The notes below the pieces were generated by a model. The model searched no databases, had not been told where the DNA came from, and was given only the letters and a program-made list of their open reading frames with translations. From contig JAGCSR010000037.1 in NCBI GenBank assembly GCA_017964005.1, positions 1-39,025 on the forward strand: 39,025 nt of DNA, given 5' to 3'. Positions 17,297-25,355 of the stretch are shown piece after piece. Within the stretch, counting starts at the first letter, position 1, and each line of letters opens with the position of its first letter. The stretch comes from Clostridiales bacterium. Lineage in GTDB: Bacteria > Bacillota > Clostridia > Saccharofermentanales > Saccharofermentanaceae. The translations under genes and the position numbers were made by a program.

Positions 17297-17325
17297 ATTT
17301 AACATATATTATTATGCAACGTCAA
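17297..17325 (-). promoter_or_regulatory. sigma-A promoter of the GS-ANTAR-pyrG operon
   Basis: Minus strand TTGACG (17325-17320), 17 bases, TTAAAT (17302-17297). The -35 box lies inside the left arm of the inverted repeat at 17320-17367. Confidence 0.6.
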
Positions 17326-17367
17326 GCCTTAAAACTTGCATTTTTATTATCGTTTTTTGGCTTGACG
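17320..17367. repeat. inverted repeat between divergent promoters
   Basis: CGTCAAGCC (17320-17328) and GGCTTGACG (17359-17367) are perfect inverted copies 30 bp apart. Pairing resumes inward, after two mismatches, for five more bases (AAAAC/GTTTT). Possible operator or DNA-bending site. Confidence 0.6.
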
Positions 17368-17371
17368 AGTA

Positions 17372-17400
17372 TTGACAAGGTCATATTTTGAGAGTAACAT
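17372..17400 (+). promoter_or_regulatory. sigma-A promoter of glnN
   Basis: TTGACA (17372-17377), 17 bases, TAACAT (17395-17400). Predicted transcription start is near 17407, upstream of the hexaloop hairpin. Confidence 0.7.
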
Positions 17401-17421
17401 AGCGCTTGTAAACAATTGATT

Positions 17422-17468
17422 CGGCAATGGCGCCGCAGGTTTTTATAACTGCGGCGCCTTTATTTTTT
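17422..17468 (+). promoter_or_regulatory. glnN leader attenuator: hexaloop hairpin overlapping an intrinsic terminator
   Basis: CGGC-AATGGC-GCCG (17422-17435) is a small hairpin with hexaloop AATGGC (A1, G4). Its loop end and 3-prime arm are shared with GGCGCCGCAG (17429-17438), which pairs with CTGCGGCGCC (17449-17458) and is followed by TTTATTTTTT. Only one of the two can form. The terminator stands before the glnN ribosome site, so it must be read through for expression. Confidence 0.72.
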
Positions 17469-17536
17469 GTAAATACCGGTTTTGCAAGATTGCCGTCCCG
17501 ATGTTGCAGAATTAAGAGTAAAGGAGACTTGAACAA

Positions 17537-19627
17537 ATGAAAGACACAGCACAGATCTTTGGCGAAAACGTTTTCAGTCTCAGCGTAATGAAGGAGCGCC
17601 TGCCCAAGGAGACATTCAAAGAGGTTAAGGCTGCTATCGACAACGGCAAGAGACTTTCAGACGAAGCGGCGAGCGTAGTTGCCAACGAGATGAAGCAATG
17701 GGCGATCGAGAAGGGAGCCACACATTATACTCACTGGTTCCAGCCCATGACAGGAAACTCATCCGAGAAGCACGACAGCTTCATCAATCCTTCCGATGAC
17801 GGAAATGTAATCTTAAGATTCTCCGGCAAGGAACTTACGCAAGGTGAGCCTGACGCATCGTCCTTCCCTTCCGGCGGACTTCGAGCTACATTCGAAGCAA
17901 GAGGATATACAGCATGGGATCCCACATCCTACGCGTTCATCAAGGAAGGCGTGCTCTGCATCCCCACAGCATTCTGCTCTTACGGCGGTGAGGCACTCGA
18001 CAAGAAGATCCCGCTGCTCCGTTCCATGGAGGCACTCAATAAGCAGGCACTTCGTATATTGAAGCTTTTCGGCAACGAGGACGTAACCAGCGTTAAGACG
18101 ACAGTAGGTCCCGAGCAGGAATACTTCCTCATCGACGAGAAGGGTTACAACGCAAGACGCGACCTGATCTACACCGGAAGGACATTGTTCGGAGCACCCC
18201 CGCCGAAGGGACAGCAAATGGAAGACCATTACTTCGGCGTTATCAAGCCCCGTGTTCAGGCCTTCATGAAGGATCTCAACGATGAACTTTGGAAGCTCGG
18301 GATCCTTGCAACAACAGAGCATAACGAAGTTGCACCTTCACAGCACGAGCTGGCACCTATCTTTACGACAACGAACATCGCAACGGATCACAACCAGCTG
18401 ACTATGGAGATAATGAAGAAAGTCGCTCAAAAGCACGGCCTTGTATGCCTGCTGCACGAGAAGCCTTTCGCAGGAGTAAACGGATCCGGTAAGCACAACA
18501 ACTGGTCCATGAGCACCAACACCGGCGCAAACCTACTGGAGCCCGGCGCTACCCCTTATGAGAATGCTCAATTCCTCCTCTTCCTCACCGCCATCATCAA
18601 GGCTGTTGACGATTATCAGGAACTCATGAGGATCTCCGTAGCCTCCGCAGGCAACGACCACAGACTCGGCGCAAACGAAGCTCCTCCGGCAGTCATCTCC
18701 ATCTTCTTAGGATCCGAGCTCACAGAGATCTTGGAAGCCATCGAGAACGATAAGCCCTATGGCGCGAAAGAACAAGAACTCCTCAAGGTCGGCGTTCACG
18801 TTCTGCCTAAGTTCCCCAAGGATACGACGGACCGCAACAGGACATCACCCTTCGCATTCACCGGCAACAAGTTCGAGTTCAGAATGCTGGGTTCCGCTTC
18901 ATCCGTAGCACTCCCCAACACTGTCCTCAACACGGCAGTCGCAGAGTCCCTGAAGCAATTCGCAGATAAGCTCGAAGGCGCGGAAGACTTTACCGCCACG
19001 CTCCACGATCTCATCAAGGAAGAGATCAAGGCACATAAGAGGATCATCTTCAACGGCAACGGTTACGACGATGCCTGGATCGAAGAAGCTGCCAAGAGAG
19101 GCCTTGCAAATCTCAAGACCACACCGGACGCAGTTGCCCACTACCTCGACGAGAAGAACGTTGTGCTCTTCACGGCTCACAAGGTTTATTCCGAAGTCGA
19201 GATGCAGTCCAGACACGAGGTCTTCCTCGAGAAGTACACCAAGCTCATCGACATCGAAGCCAAGACGATGCTGGAGATGGCAAAGCAAGATATCCTGCCT
19301 GCAGTAAGCGCATACTCGACAGAGCTGGCATCCAACATCCTCACGAAGAAGGATGCGGAAGGCGTAGAGCCTGTCTTCGAAGAAGATACATTCAAGGATA
19401 TCTCCTCCGATATGCAGGACGCATACAAGGCATATAAGGCTCTTGCCGATGCAGTCTCTAAGTCGGAGGGCATCGAGGATCTCGTAGCCAAGGCAGACTT
19501 CTTCAAGGATGATATCATCCCCGGAATGCAGGCACTCCGCGAATCCTGCGACAAGCTCGAGACAGAGACCGCCGCAGAATACTGGCCTTTCCCGACATAC
19601 GGTGACCTGCTCTTCGCGGTGAGATAA
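17537..19627 (+). CDS. glnN: glutamine synthetase type III
   Basis: 696 residues, the length expected of GSIII rather than the 440 of type I. Family blocks include [20 protein letters not shown] near 95-114, [11 protein letters not shown] (188-198), [14 protein letters not shown] and [34 protein letters not shown] is also a GSIII hallmark. Makes glutamine from glutamate, ammonia and ATP. AAAGGAGA precedes the ATG. Transcribed away from the short GS; the ammonium transporter follows 84 bp downstream. The leader has a hexaloop hairpin and terminator, predicting antitermination control. Confidence 0.96.
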   Translation: MKDTAQIFGENVFSLSVMKERLPKETFKEVKAAIDNGKRLSDEAASVVANEMKQWAIEKGATHYTHWFQPMTGNSSEKHDSFINPSDDGNVILRFSGKELTQGEPDASSFPSGGLRATFEARGYTAWDPTSYAFIKEGVLCIPTAFCSYGGEALDKKIPLLRSMEALNKQALRILKLFGNEDVTSVKTTVGPEQEYFLIDEKGYNARRDLIYTGRTLFGAPPPKGQQMEDHYFGVIKPRVQAFMKDLNDELWKLGILATTEHNEVAPSQHELAPIFTTTNIATDHNQLTMEIMKKVAQKHGLVCLLHEKPFAGVNGSGKHNNWSMSTNTGANLLEPGATPYENAQFLLFLTAIIKAVDDYQELMRISVASAGNDHRLGANEAPPAVISIFLGSELTEILEAIENDKPYGAKEQELLKVGVHVLPKFPKDTTDRNRTSPFAFTGNKFEFRMLGSASSVALPNTVLNTAVAESLKQFADKLEGAEDFTATLHDLIKEEIKAHKRIIFNGNGYDDAWIEEAAKRGLANLKTTPDAVAHYLDEKNVVLFTAHKVYSEVEMQSRHEVFLEKYTKLIDIEAKTMLEMAKQDILPAVSAYSTELASNILTKKDAEGVEPVFEEDTFKDISSDMQDAYKAYKALADAVSKSEGIEDLVAKADFFKDDIIPGMQALRESCDKLETETAAEYWPFPTYGDLLFAVR

Positions 19628-19645
19628 AAAACAAGTTAACATATT

Positions 19646-19693
19646 ACGGTCTATGGCAGCCCGTGCTCTTCATCAAAGAGACGGGCTGTCTTT
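19646..19693 (+). promoter_or_regulatory. intercistronic terminator with alternative hairpin before the ammonium transporter
   Basis: AGCCCGT (19658-19664) pairs with ACGGGCT (19681-19687), with an inner CTCTT/AAGAG stem, followed by GTCTTT: a weak intrinsic terminator. The same AGCCCGT can instead pair with ACGGTCT (19646-19652), one mismatch, exposing loop ATGGC. This resembles the glnN and gltB leaders but the loop is five bases, so it is a degenerate match. Confidence 0.5.
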
Positions 19694-19711
19694 ACCAAAA
19701 AGGAGGAATTT

Positions 19712-21487
19712 ATGGATATCACTGCTATCAAAGACTTGATCAACACCGAAGTATTCGGGATATGGTTCCTGATCGGTGCTGCTCTGGTATTCTTCATGCA
19801 GGCAGGCTTCGCGATGTTGGAGGCAGGCTTCTGCAGATTCAAGAATGCGGGCAACATCCTGATGAAGAACCTTATGGACTTTTGTATCGGAACAGTCTGC
19901 TTCGTCTTCCTGGGATTCGGTCTCATGATGAGCGAAGACATGCTCTTCGGATTTGTTGGAATCCCCAACCTCAACATCTTCACCGACTTTACAGGCTTCA
20001 TGCAGAACAATGCCGCAAGCTTCGTATTTAACCTGGTATTCTGCGCCACAGCAGCAACCATCGTATCCGGAGCCATGGCTGAGAGAACGAAGTTCTCATC
20101 CTACTGCGTTTACTCCGCAGTCCTGTCACTGGTCGTCTACCCCATCGAGGCAGGGTGGACGTGGAACGCTAACGGCTGGCTTGCAAAGCTGGGCTTCATC
20201 GATTTTGCAGGTTCTGCATGCATCCACACAGTAGGCGGCGTTGCTGCATTGATCGGCGCCATGATGGTAGGTCCCAGGATCGGTAAATATATCAAGGACA
20301 AGGCCGGCAAGGTTACAAAGGTCAACGCCATTCAGGGTCATAACATCCCCATCGGCGCATTAGGCTGCTTCATCCTCTGGTTCGGCTGGTACGGATTCAA
20401 CGGCGCTGCAGCAACTGACGGCGCACAGCTTGCAGCTATCTTCCTGACAACAACCATAGCTCCTGCTGTAGCTACAGTCACATGTATGCTCTACACCTGG
20501 ATCAAGAACGGTAAGCCTGATGTCTCCATGTGTATCAACGCATCCCTCGCAGGTCTTGTCTGCGTAACCGCAGGATGCCACGCCATCGATGCTGCCGGTG
20601 CCATCGCAGAAGGCGTTATCTCCGGCTTACTGGTTGTCTGGGTAGTTGAGTTCTTAGACCTTAAGCTCCATATCGACGACCCCGTCGGTGCATGCGGAGT
20701 ACACCTTGCAAACGGTATCGCAGGAACTATCCTCACAGGCGTTCTTGCCACCAACACATCTTCTCTGGGTGTTGACGGCCCCGTCTATGCTCTGATCCAT
20801 GGCACAAGCTTCACCGAAGGTATGAAGGTATTGGGCGTACAGTGCTTAGGCATCGGTGCCATCGTTCTCTGGACCGGCGTATTGATGTTCATCACATTCT
20901 TTATCATCAAGAAGATAATGGGACTCCGTGTATCCCGTGAAGAAGAGATCGAAGGTCTTGACCCTACAGAGCACGGTCTTACCACAGCTTACGCAGGTTT
21001 CCACTTTGCTCCTCAGGCCATCATCGAAGGCGAGTCTGCTCCCGTTGTAGTAGCAGGCGACACACCCGAAGCAGAAGCAGTCGAGATCAAAGAAGTTCCT
21101 TCTTTCGAAGAGACGGTCGGTTCGGACGGCAAGCGTTACACCAAGCTCGACATCATCTGCAAAGAAGCAAAACTCGACACACTCAAGAATGCTCTCATGG
21201 GCATCGGCATAACCGGTATCACGGTCACCCACGTAATGGGTTGCGGCGCACAGAAAGGCCGAATGGAATTCTACCGTGGTGTTCCCGTGGAAGCATCGCT
21301 CCTGCCTAAAGTACAGGTATCCGTCGTAGTCAGCGCGGTTCCTGTCGGACAGGTTATAGAGACCGCCAAGAAGGCGCTTTACACAGGCCACATCGGCGAC
21401 GGCAAGATCTTTGTCTATAACGTAGCCGAAGTAGTAAAGATAAGGACAGGAGAGACAGGTTTTGCAGCATTGCAGGACAGCGAATAA
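19712..21487 (+). CDS. amt: ammonium transporter fused to a PII signalling domain
   Basis: 591 residues after an ideal AAGGAGG site. Residues 1-405 are an Amt/Rh channel with about eleven helices and the twin-His pore residues in CIHTVGG (H172) and GVHLANG (H331). A linker (406-475) leads to a complete PII domain (476-588): KLDIICKEAKLDTLKNAL, T-loop start GAQKGRMEFYRG, LPKVQVSVVV, and GHIGDGKIFVYNV with KIRTGE. The position of the uridylylated Tyr51 of GlnB is V526, so that modification cannot occur. In most bacteria GlnK is a separate protein that plugs the channel; here it is tethered. Downstream of glnN, probably partly co-transcribed. Confidence 0.96.
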   Translation: MDITAIKDLINTEVFGIWFLIGAALVFFMQAGFAMLEAGFCRFKNAGNILMKNLMDFCIGTVCFVFLGFGLMMSEDMLFGFVGIPNLNIFTDFTGFMQNNAASFVFNLVFCATAATIVSGAMAERTKFSSYCVYSAVLSLVVYPIEAGWTWNANGWLAKLGFIDFAGSACIHTVGGVAALIGAMMVGPRIGKYIKDKAGKVTKVNAIQGHNIPIGALGCFILWFGWYGFNGAAATDGAQLAAIFLTTTIAPAVATVTCMLYTWIKNGKPDVSMCINASLAGLVCVTAGCHAIDAAGAIAEGVISGLLVVWVVEFLDLKLHIDDPVGACGVHLANGIAGTILTGVLATNTSSLGVDGPVYALIHGTSFTEGMKVLGVQCLGIGAIVLWTGVLMFITFFIIKKIMGLRVSREEEIEGLDPTEHGLTTAYAGFHFAPQAIIEGESAPVVVAGDTPEAEAVEIKEVPSFEETVGSDGKRYTKLDIICKEAKLDTLKNALMGIGITGITVTHVMGCGAQKGRMEFYRGVPVEASLLPKVQVSVVVSAVPVGQVIETAKKALYTGHIGDGKIFVYNVAEVVKIRTGETGFAALQDSE

Positions 21488-21519
21488 CTAAGACATTTTA
21501 CTCTTAATTGCCGCACTTG

Positions 21520-21555
21520 AAGGCGCCGTCCCAGGTTCGTCCCGGACGGCGTCTT
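21520..21555 (+). terminator. stem-loop terminator after the transporter
   Basis: AAGGCGCCGTCC (21520-21531) pairs with GGACGGCGTCTT (21544-21555) with one G-U pair. The T-run after it is poor, but its place between convergent genes supports termination. Confidence 0.65.
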
Positions 21556-21578
21556 CGTGTTTGCGTTCTCGACGTGAT

Positions 21579-22022
21579 CTATTCAGCTTTTTGCCGCACC
21601 ATCTTCACATGAGGGATTCCGTCCAGCATGAACACATCAGACACTTGGGAGAACCCGTGCTTTGCGTAGAATCCCTGCGCATATGTCTGGGCCTCAAGAT
21701 ATATGTTATCCGCACCGAAAAGTTCTTCTGCCACTCTTATACCAAGATCCATGATGCGGCGGCCCAAGCCCTCGCCTCTTGCGGCGGTGACCACGCGGCC
21801 GATGGATACGAATTCATGTTCCACTCCCCTGTCCATTACGCGGAGATATGCTTTGATACCGTCATCGTCAGAAAGCCATACATGCACCGCTTTCTTATCC
21901 AGACCGTCCAGCTCCATGTACGCACATTCCTGCTCTACGACAAAGACATCAATACGCAGTTTGATAATGTCATAAAGTTCATCCGGCGTCAGTTCATCGA
22001 AGTGCTTTATGTGCTCTTGCAT
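21579..22022 (-). CDS. GNAT acetyltransferase, ElaA-like
   Basis: 147 residues covering a complete GNAT fold. The acetyl-CoA loop is VVTAARGEGLGRRIMDLGI near 77-95, followed by the helix-strand YLEAQTYAQGFYAKHGF typical of the family. The N-terminal ELYDIIKLRIDVFVVEQECA resembles ElaA proteins. Transfers acetyl from acetyl-CoA to an amine of unknown substrate. Starts 3 bp after the stop of a second GNAT gene, so they form a small operon. Confidence 0.85.
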   Translation of the reverse strand: MQEHIKHFDELTPDELYDIIKLRIDVFVVEQECAYMELDGLDKKAVHVWLSDDDGIKAYLRVMDRGVEHEFVSIGRVVTAARGEGLGRRIMDLGIRVAEELFGADNIYLEAQTYAQGFYAKHGFSQVSDVFMLDGIPHVKMVRQKAE

Positions 22023-22025
22023 AGC

Positions 22026-22469
22026 TTATACATCCTTTGCAAATGAGACATGGGTCTCCAGCTCCGTAAACCCTAACTTCTTATAGAACTCGTACGCGGG
22101 AACATCGTTGTTGGTCTGAAGGAAGATCTGTTTTAAGCCCAGTTCTTTTATGGCGCTCTCGATACTCTTGATGAAAAAAGTCCCGGCACCTTGGCCCTGC
22201 TTATCCTGCCTTATGCAAAGCTCATCGATATAGTACTCTGTCCCGACGTACCAGTGCTTGATGTAACCCATGGACAGACCGATCATCTCGTCACCTTCAT
22301 AAAGCCCGTACGTCAGAGAATATCCCTGACCTATGAGATCCATGATAAAACAGTCCAGCTGCTCTTTATCCGACCAGTCGTCGTTCCAGGGTTCCTTCGT
22401 AAACACACTTGCGAACAGTTCTTTGATCTGCTCTTTCTCTTCGATTCCGATACGTTTTATTGTGTACAT
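22026..22469 (-). CDS. GNAT acetyltransferase
   Basis: 147 residues from ATG 22469 (MYTIKRIG), with GGAG just upstream. The longer frame reading from 22586 would overlap the methyltransferase by 68 bp and has no better site. GNAT signature: IDELCIRQDKQGQGAGTFFI (acetyl-CoA loop), then FLQTNNDVPAYEFYKKLGF. Substrate unknown. Confidence 0.82.
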   Translation of the reverse strand: MYTIKRIGIEEKEQIKELFASVFTKEPWNDDWSDKEQLDCFIMDLIGQGYSLTYGLYEGDEMIGLSMGYIKHWYVGTEYYIDELCIRQDKQGQGAGTFFIKSIESAIKELGLKQIFLQTNNDVPAYEFYKKLGFTELETHVSFAKDV

Positions 22470-22518
22470 CTCTTTGCTCCATTTTTTTGATATGCCCGCA
22501 GGCAACATGAACATTATA

Positions 22519-23163
22519 TCATCCGGGAGAATACTTCCATATCGAATAGCGCTGGGGCTCCTTATGAATGTACAGTCCTCCGGCACCCATTATCTCCTTC
22601 CTCTTTATGAGCTTCCACCCGGGGCGGTCGTTCAGGTAGTAACCGCTCTGACCGTCAGCATAGTAGATGAAGGTGATGTTGTGAGTAAGAGACTTTTCGA
22701 GCATGTCGATAAAATCCATGAAAGTATCCTTCTCCATCGGACGGTACATGAACAGGACAGTGTAGCCGTTATAGTCAAGATCGAACGCATCGCCGTTAAT
22801 GACTTCCACATTCGGAAACCTCGCCGACCACCTGCCTGCAACGGACGCGACTTCGGGATTGAGTTCAACGCCTGTTATCCTGCAGGGTGCACCTGTGCCT
22901 GCAAGATAAGCCAGGACCCTGCCCTTGCCGCAACCTATGTCGATGAATGAATCTTCCGGGGTAAGATCTATATTGCCGAAGATCTCTTCGAGGCCTCTAT
23001 AGGGCGCCGACTGGCTTCCGGTGGCACCGTGGGATTCCGAGTACGGTGATGCTACAAAGCGCCCGAGGTCTTCGCCGCATGTCTTCTTGTCCCGCGCGGA
23101 ATCCAGGCGGCGCGAGATCTTAACGGACAGAGCGACAAAAGGGTTGTGCGGGGCGTGATCCAT
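22519..23163 (-). CDS. class I SAM-dependent methyltransferase
   Basis: 214 residues. Motif I is SFIDIGCGKGRVLAYLAG (near 72-89), and the acidic ribose-binding residue sits in ITGVELNPEVA. The aromatic/acidic motif IV region is FDLDYNGYTVLFMYRPM. A general small-molecule or protein methyltransferase; the substrate cannot be read. It starts 15 bp after a terminator that ends the LRR-SLH gene, and precedes two GNAT genes in the same direction. Confidence 0.85.
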   Translation of the reverse strand: MDHAPHNPFVALSVKISRRLDSARDKKTCGEDLGRFVASPYSESHGATGSQSAPYRGLEEIFGNIDLTPEDSFIDIGCGKGRVLAYLAGTGAPCRITGVELNPEVASVAGRWSARFPNVEVINGDAFDLDYNGYTVLFMYRPMEKDTFMDFIDMLEKSLTHNITFIYYADGQSGYYLNDRPGWKLIKRKEIMGAGGLYIHKEPQRYSIWKYSPG

Positions 23164-23178
23164 AACATATACCTTTCG

Positions 23179-23213
23179 AAAAAAACAGAGGAGAATAAAC
23201 TATCCTCCTCCGT
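23179..23213 (-). terminator. intrinsic terminator of the LRR-SLH gene
   Basis: Minus strand ACGGAGGAG pairs with CTCCTCTGT (one G-U), then seven U residues. It ends only 15 bp before the methyltransferase start. Confidence 0.8.
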
Positions 23214-23242
23214 AAATTATACAACCTTCAAGACGGTTACTG

Positions 23243-25207
23243 TTACTTTGCGTTGACGTTCTTATCGTACTTATATAAGAAGGTTACCATCTGGCGTCTC
23301 AGGCACTTCTCGGAAGGCTTGAACGTTCCGTCCTTATAGCCTGCGACGATCTTCTTGTCGGAAGCCCAGATTACCGCATTGTAGAAGTAGTCTTTGGACT
23401 TGACATCAGAGAAAGGATTCTTGGCGGAACCTACGGAAGGCTTTCCTGCCATCCTCCAAAGGAAGGTCACGGTCTGGGCTCTGGTGCAGACACCGGAAGG
23501 GTTAAACTTCGTCTTGGACACACCTGTGGTGATGCCGTTCTCGACTGCCCAGATAACAGCCTTATAGTAGTAGTCGCTCTTCTTGACATCACCGAACTTG
23601 CAAGAGTCGGCCTTAGGTGCGGGAGACCCTGCGAGCCTCCAAAGGAAAGTGACCATCTGCGCTCTCGTGCAGTCGTTGGCGGGCTTGAACTTGGTCTGCT
23701 TGTCGTACCCTTTTACAACACCCTTTGTGGAAAGAGCATAAGTCGGTTTGTACCAGAATTCGCCTGCATCGCTGACATCCTTATACATAACCGTAACCTT
23801 GATCTTTATCTTGTGTGTATATTGGGGATACATCTGAATAAAAGGTCCCGGATCGCCGCCATAGAGCGGGTCACGGGCCGAAGGGTCTGCAGCATTGCCG
23901 TCATCAAGATCCTTAACGTCACAATAAGTATATTCGGCAATCTCTGTTCCGGGCTGTTTGCCTACGATCGTGAAGAGATCCTTCACCCAATCGATCGTCG
24001 CGATATCCGAATTGACCGTTGTCGCAAAAGCAAAAAAAGAATTAGAACCCGGGACCGGATCATCACTGTCCTCGTCTTTGAAGATGGGGAAACTGGGATG
24101 CATTTTGTCTCCTGCGTACAGAGCAACATCCGCTTCCTTGAGATATGTGGCGGAAGCGGCAAATCCCTTAAGGGAAGAACATCCGGATATCGTGAGCTTA
24201 CTGATCTTACATCCTTGAGTATTTAAATCCTTAAGCTTAGGAAGATCTATAACACTCAACTTGGTAAGTTTAAAGTTCCGGTACAAGAACAGGGCGCTGA
24301 GTTTGGCACAGTTCCTGATCTCAAGTTCCTTAAAGTCATTATGGTCGATGTACGCGCGCTCAAGATCGGGAAGATCTTTGAGATCAATGCTCTTAAGATT
24401 GTTGTTGGCGCAGTCCAGATTGTTGAGCTTCTTATTTTTCGACAGATCGAGTTTTGTAAGTTTATTCTTCTCGCAATAAAGAACGGTCAGCTTGGGATTC
24501 TTGGATACATCCAAAGCCTTAAGGCCGATCTCGTTGCACCAAAGACAATCAAGATCTTTGAGCATGGTAACATCAAGGCTTGAGAGCTTAGTCTCATTGA
24601 TGAGGACATTCTTAAGTTTCTTGTTGTTGGACAGATCGAGCTTGGTTATCGGATTATATCCGCAGGACAGGAAAACGAGATCTTTGTTCTTGGATATATC
24701 GAGTTTTGTGATCTCATTGGTCATGCATTCCAAATCTTCCAATCCGGTATTCTTGCTGACATCCAAAGATTTGAGTTTGTTAATGGCACAGTTCAAGGAC
24801 GTGAGATATGTGTTCTTGCTGACATCCAGTTCGGTAATCTCGTTATAGGCGCAATCGAGCCGGTTAAGATTCGTAAAGAACTCGACACCCTTAAGAGATT
24901 TAACGGTCTTGCCGTCAAAGATGACCTTGCCTTTGTCATCGAGCTTCATGGATCCGTCATCGTTCTTCTTGATGTCTGTCCGGATCTGGATCGAATCAAC
25001 ACGGGAGATCTCCTCTTCAGACAAAGATCCGTTCTTGTCCTTGTCGATGTTCTCGGATACATATTTCCTGAACACCTCGTCCGGGAAATTCGTCTTGTCG
25101 ATCTTAACTTCACCTGCCGCGCTGACAGAAGAAGCCGCTGCCCCGATCAGCCCCGCCGCAACAGTTGCCGCCATCGCAAGACTGATCACATACTTATAGT
25201 ATTTCAT
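23243..25207 (-). CDS. surface protein with EF-hand, leucine-rich repeats and SLH domains
   Basis: 654 residues. A signal peptide (1-30, ending SVSAAG) is followed by a short calcium-binding-like loop DKDKNGSLSEEE (near 55-66). Next come about a dozen leucine-rich repeats of roughly 21 residues built on LDVSKNxxLxxLxCxxNxLT. A unique segment leads to three SLH-type domains at the C-terminus, with CTRAQMVTFLWRLAGSP, CTRAQTVTFLWRMAGKP and CLRRQMVTFLYKYDK. SLH domains attach proteins to wall polymers; LRRs usually bind protein. The ribosome site GGGGGAGGT matches that of the large SLH protein at 34420-38451. Confidence 0.9.
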   Translation of the reverse strand: MKYYKYVISLAMAATVAAGLIGAAASSVSAAGEVKIDKTNFPDEVFRKYVSENIDKDKNGSLSEEEISRVDSIQIRTDIKKNDDGSMKLDDKGKVIFDGKTVKSLKGVEFFTNLNRLDCAYNEITELDVSKNTYLTSLNCAINKLKSLDVSKNTGLEDLECMTNEITKLDISKNKDLVFLSCGYNPITKLDLSNNKKLKNVLINETKLSSLDVTMLKDLDCLWCNEIGLKALDVSKNPKLTVLYCEKNKLTKLDLSKNKKLNNLDCANNNLKSIDLKDLPDLERAYIDHNDFKELEIRNCAKLSALFLYRNFKLTKLSVIDLPKLKDLNTQGCKISKLTISGCSSLKGFAASATYLKEADVALYAGDKMHPSFPIFKDEDSDDPVPGSNSFFAFATTVNSDIATIDWVKDLFTIVGKQPGTEIAEYTYCDVKDLDDGNAADPSARDPLYGGDPGPFIQMYPQYTHKIKIKVTVMYKDVSDAGEFWYKPTYALSTKGVVKGYDKQTKFKPANDCTRAQMVTFLWRLAGSPAPKADSCKFGDVKKSDYYYKAVIWAVENGITTGVSKTKFNPSGVCTRAQTVTFLWRMAGKPSVGSAKNPFSDVKSKDYFYNAVIWASDKKIVAGYKDGTFKPSEKCLRRQMVTFLYKYDKNVNAK

Positions 25208-25242
25208 GTGAAAAATACCTCCCCCAATAAATTAACTCATAC

Positions 25243-25248
25243 ATTATA
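25243..25248 (-). promoter_or_regulatory. possible -10 box of the LRR-SLH gene
   Basis: The minus strand reads TATAAT 36 bp upstream of the start. The -35 region is poor (TATTTT at 17 bp) and overlaps the tail of the gltD terminator. Confidence 0.4.
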
Positions 25249-25265
25249 TCACTACTCTGCACACA

Positions 25266-25331
25266 AAAATACGGACTGCAGACCGGTTATGGGGGAGGAC
25301 TTCGAATGAAGTCTTACGGTCTGCAGTCCGT
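25266..25331 (-). terminator. large stem-loop terminator of gltBD
   Basis: ACGGACTGCAGACCG (25271-25285) and CGGTCTGCAGTCCGT (25317-25331) are perfect 15-base inverted arms, with a further inner stem. On the minus strand the stem is followed by ATTTTTG, just after the gltD stop. Confidence 0.85.
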
Positions 25332-25355
25332 GCGGCTTTGGAATTATGGATCAGT

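Larger units (their letters stand above)
17187..17536. promoter_or_regulatory. 350-bp divergent control region between the two glutamine synthetase genes
   Basis: No gene. It holds back-to-back promoters, a leader hairpin/terminator pair on each side and a 9-bp inverted repeat between the promoters. After the glnN terminator there is a further stretch to a clear AAAGGAGA ribosome site. Confidence 0.8.

Noticed and set aside
17187..17536. Glutamine riboswitch (glnA or downstream-peptide type) in the GS leaders
   Set aside because: The leaders are too short and lack the multi-stem core; the shared signal is a single hexaloop hairpin plus terminator.
23813..24226. 137-codon plus-strand frame inside the LRR-SLH gene
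   Set aside because: Antisense to a continuous repeat protein with a signal peptide; no ribosome site.
25271..25331. 15-bp perfect inverted repeat as ends of a mobile element
   Set aside because: Position after gltD and the U-run on the minus strand fit a terminator; no transposase or target duplication is present.
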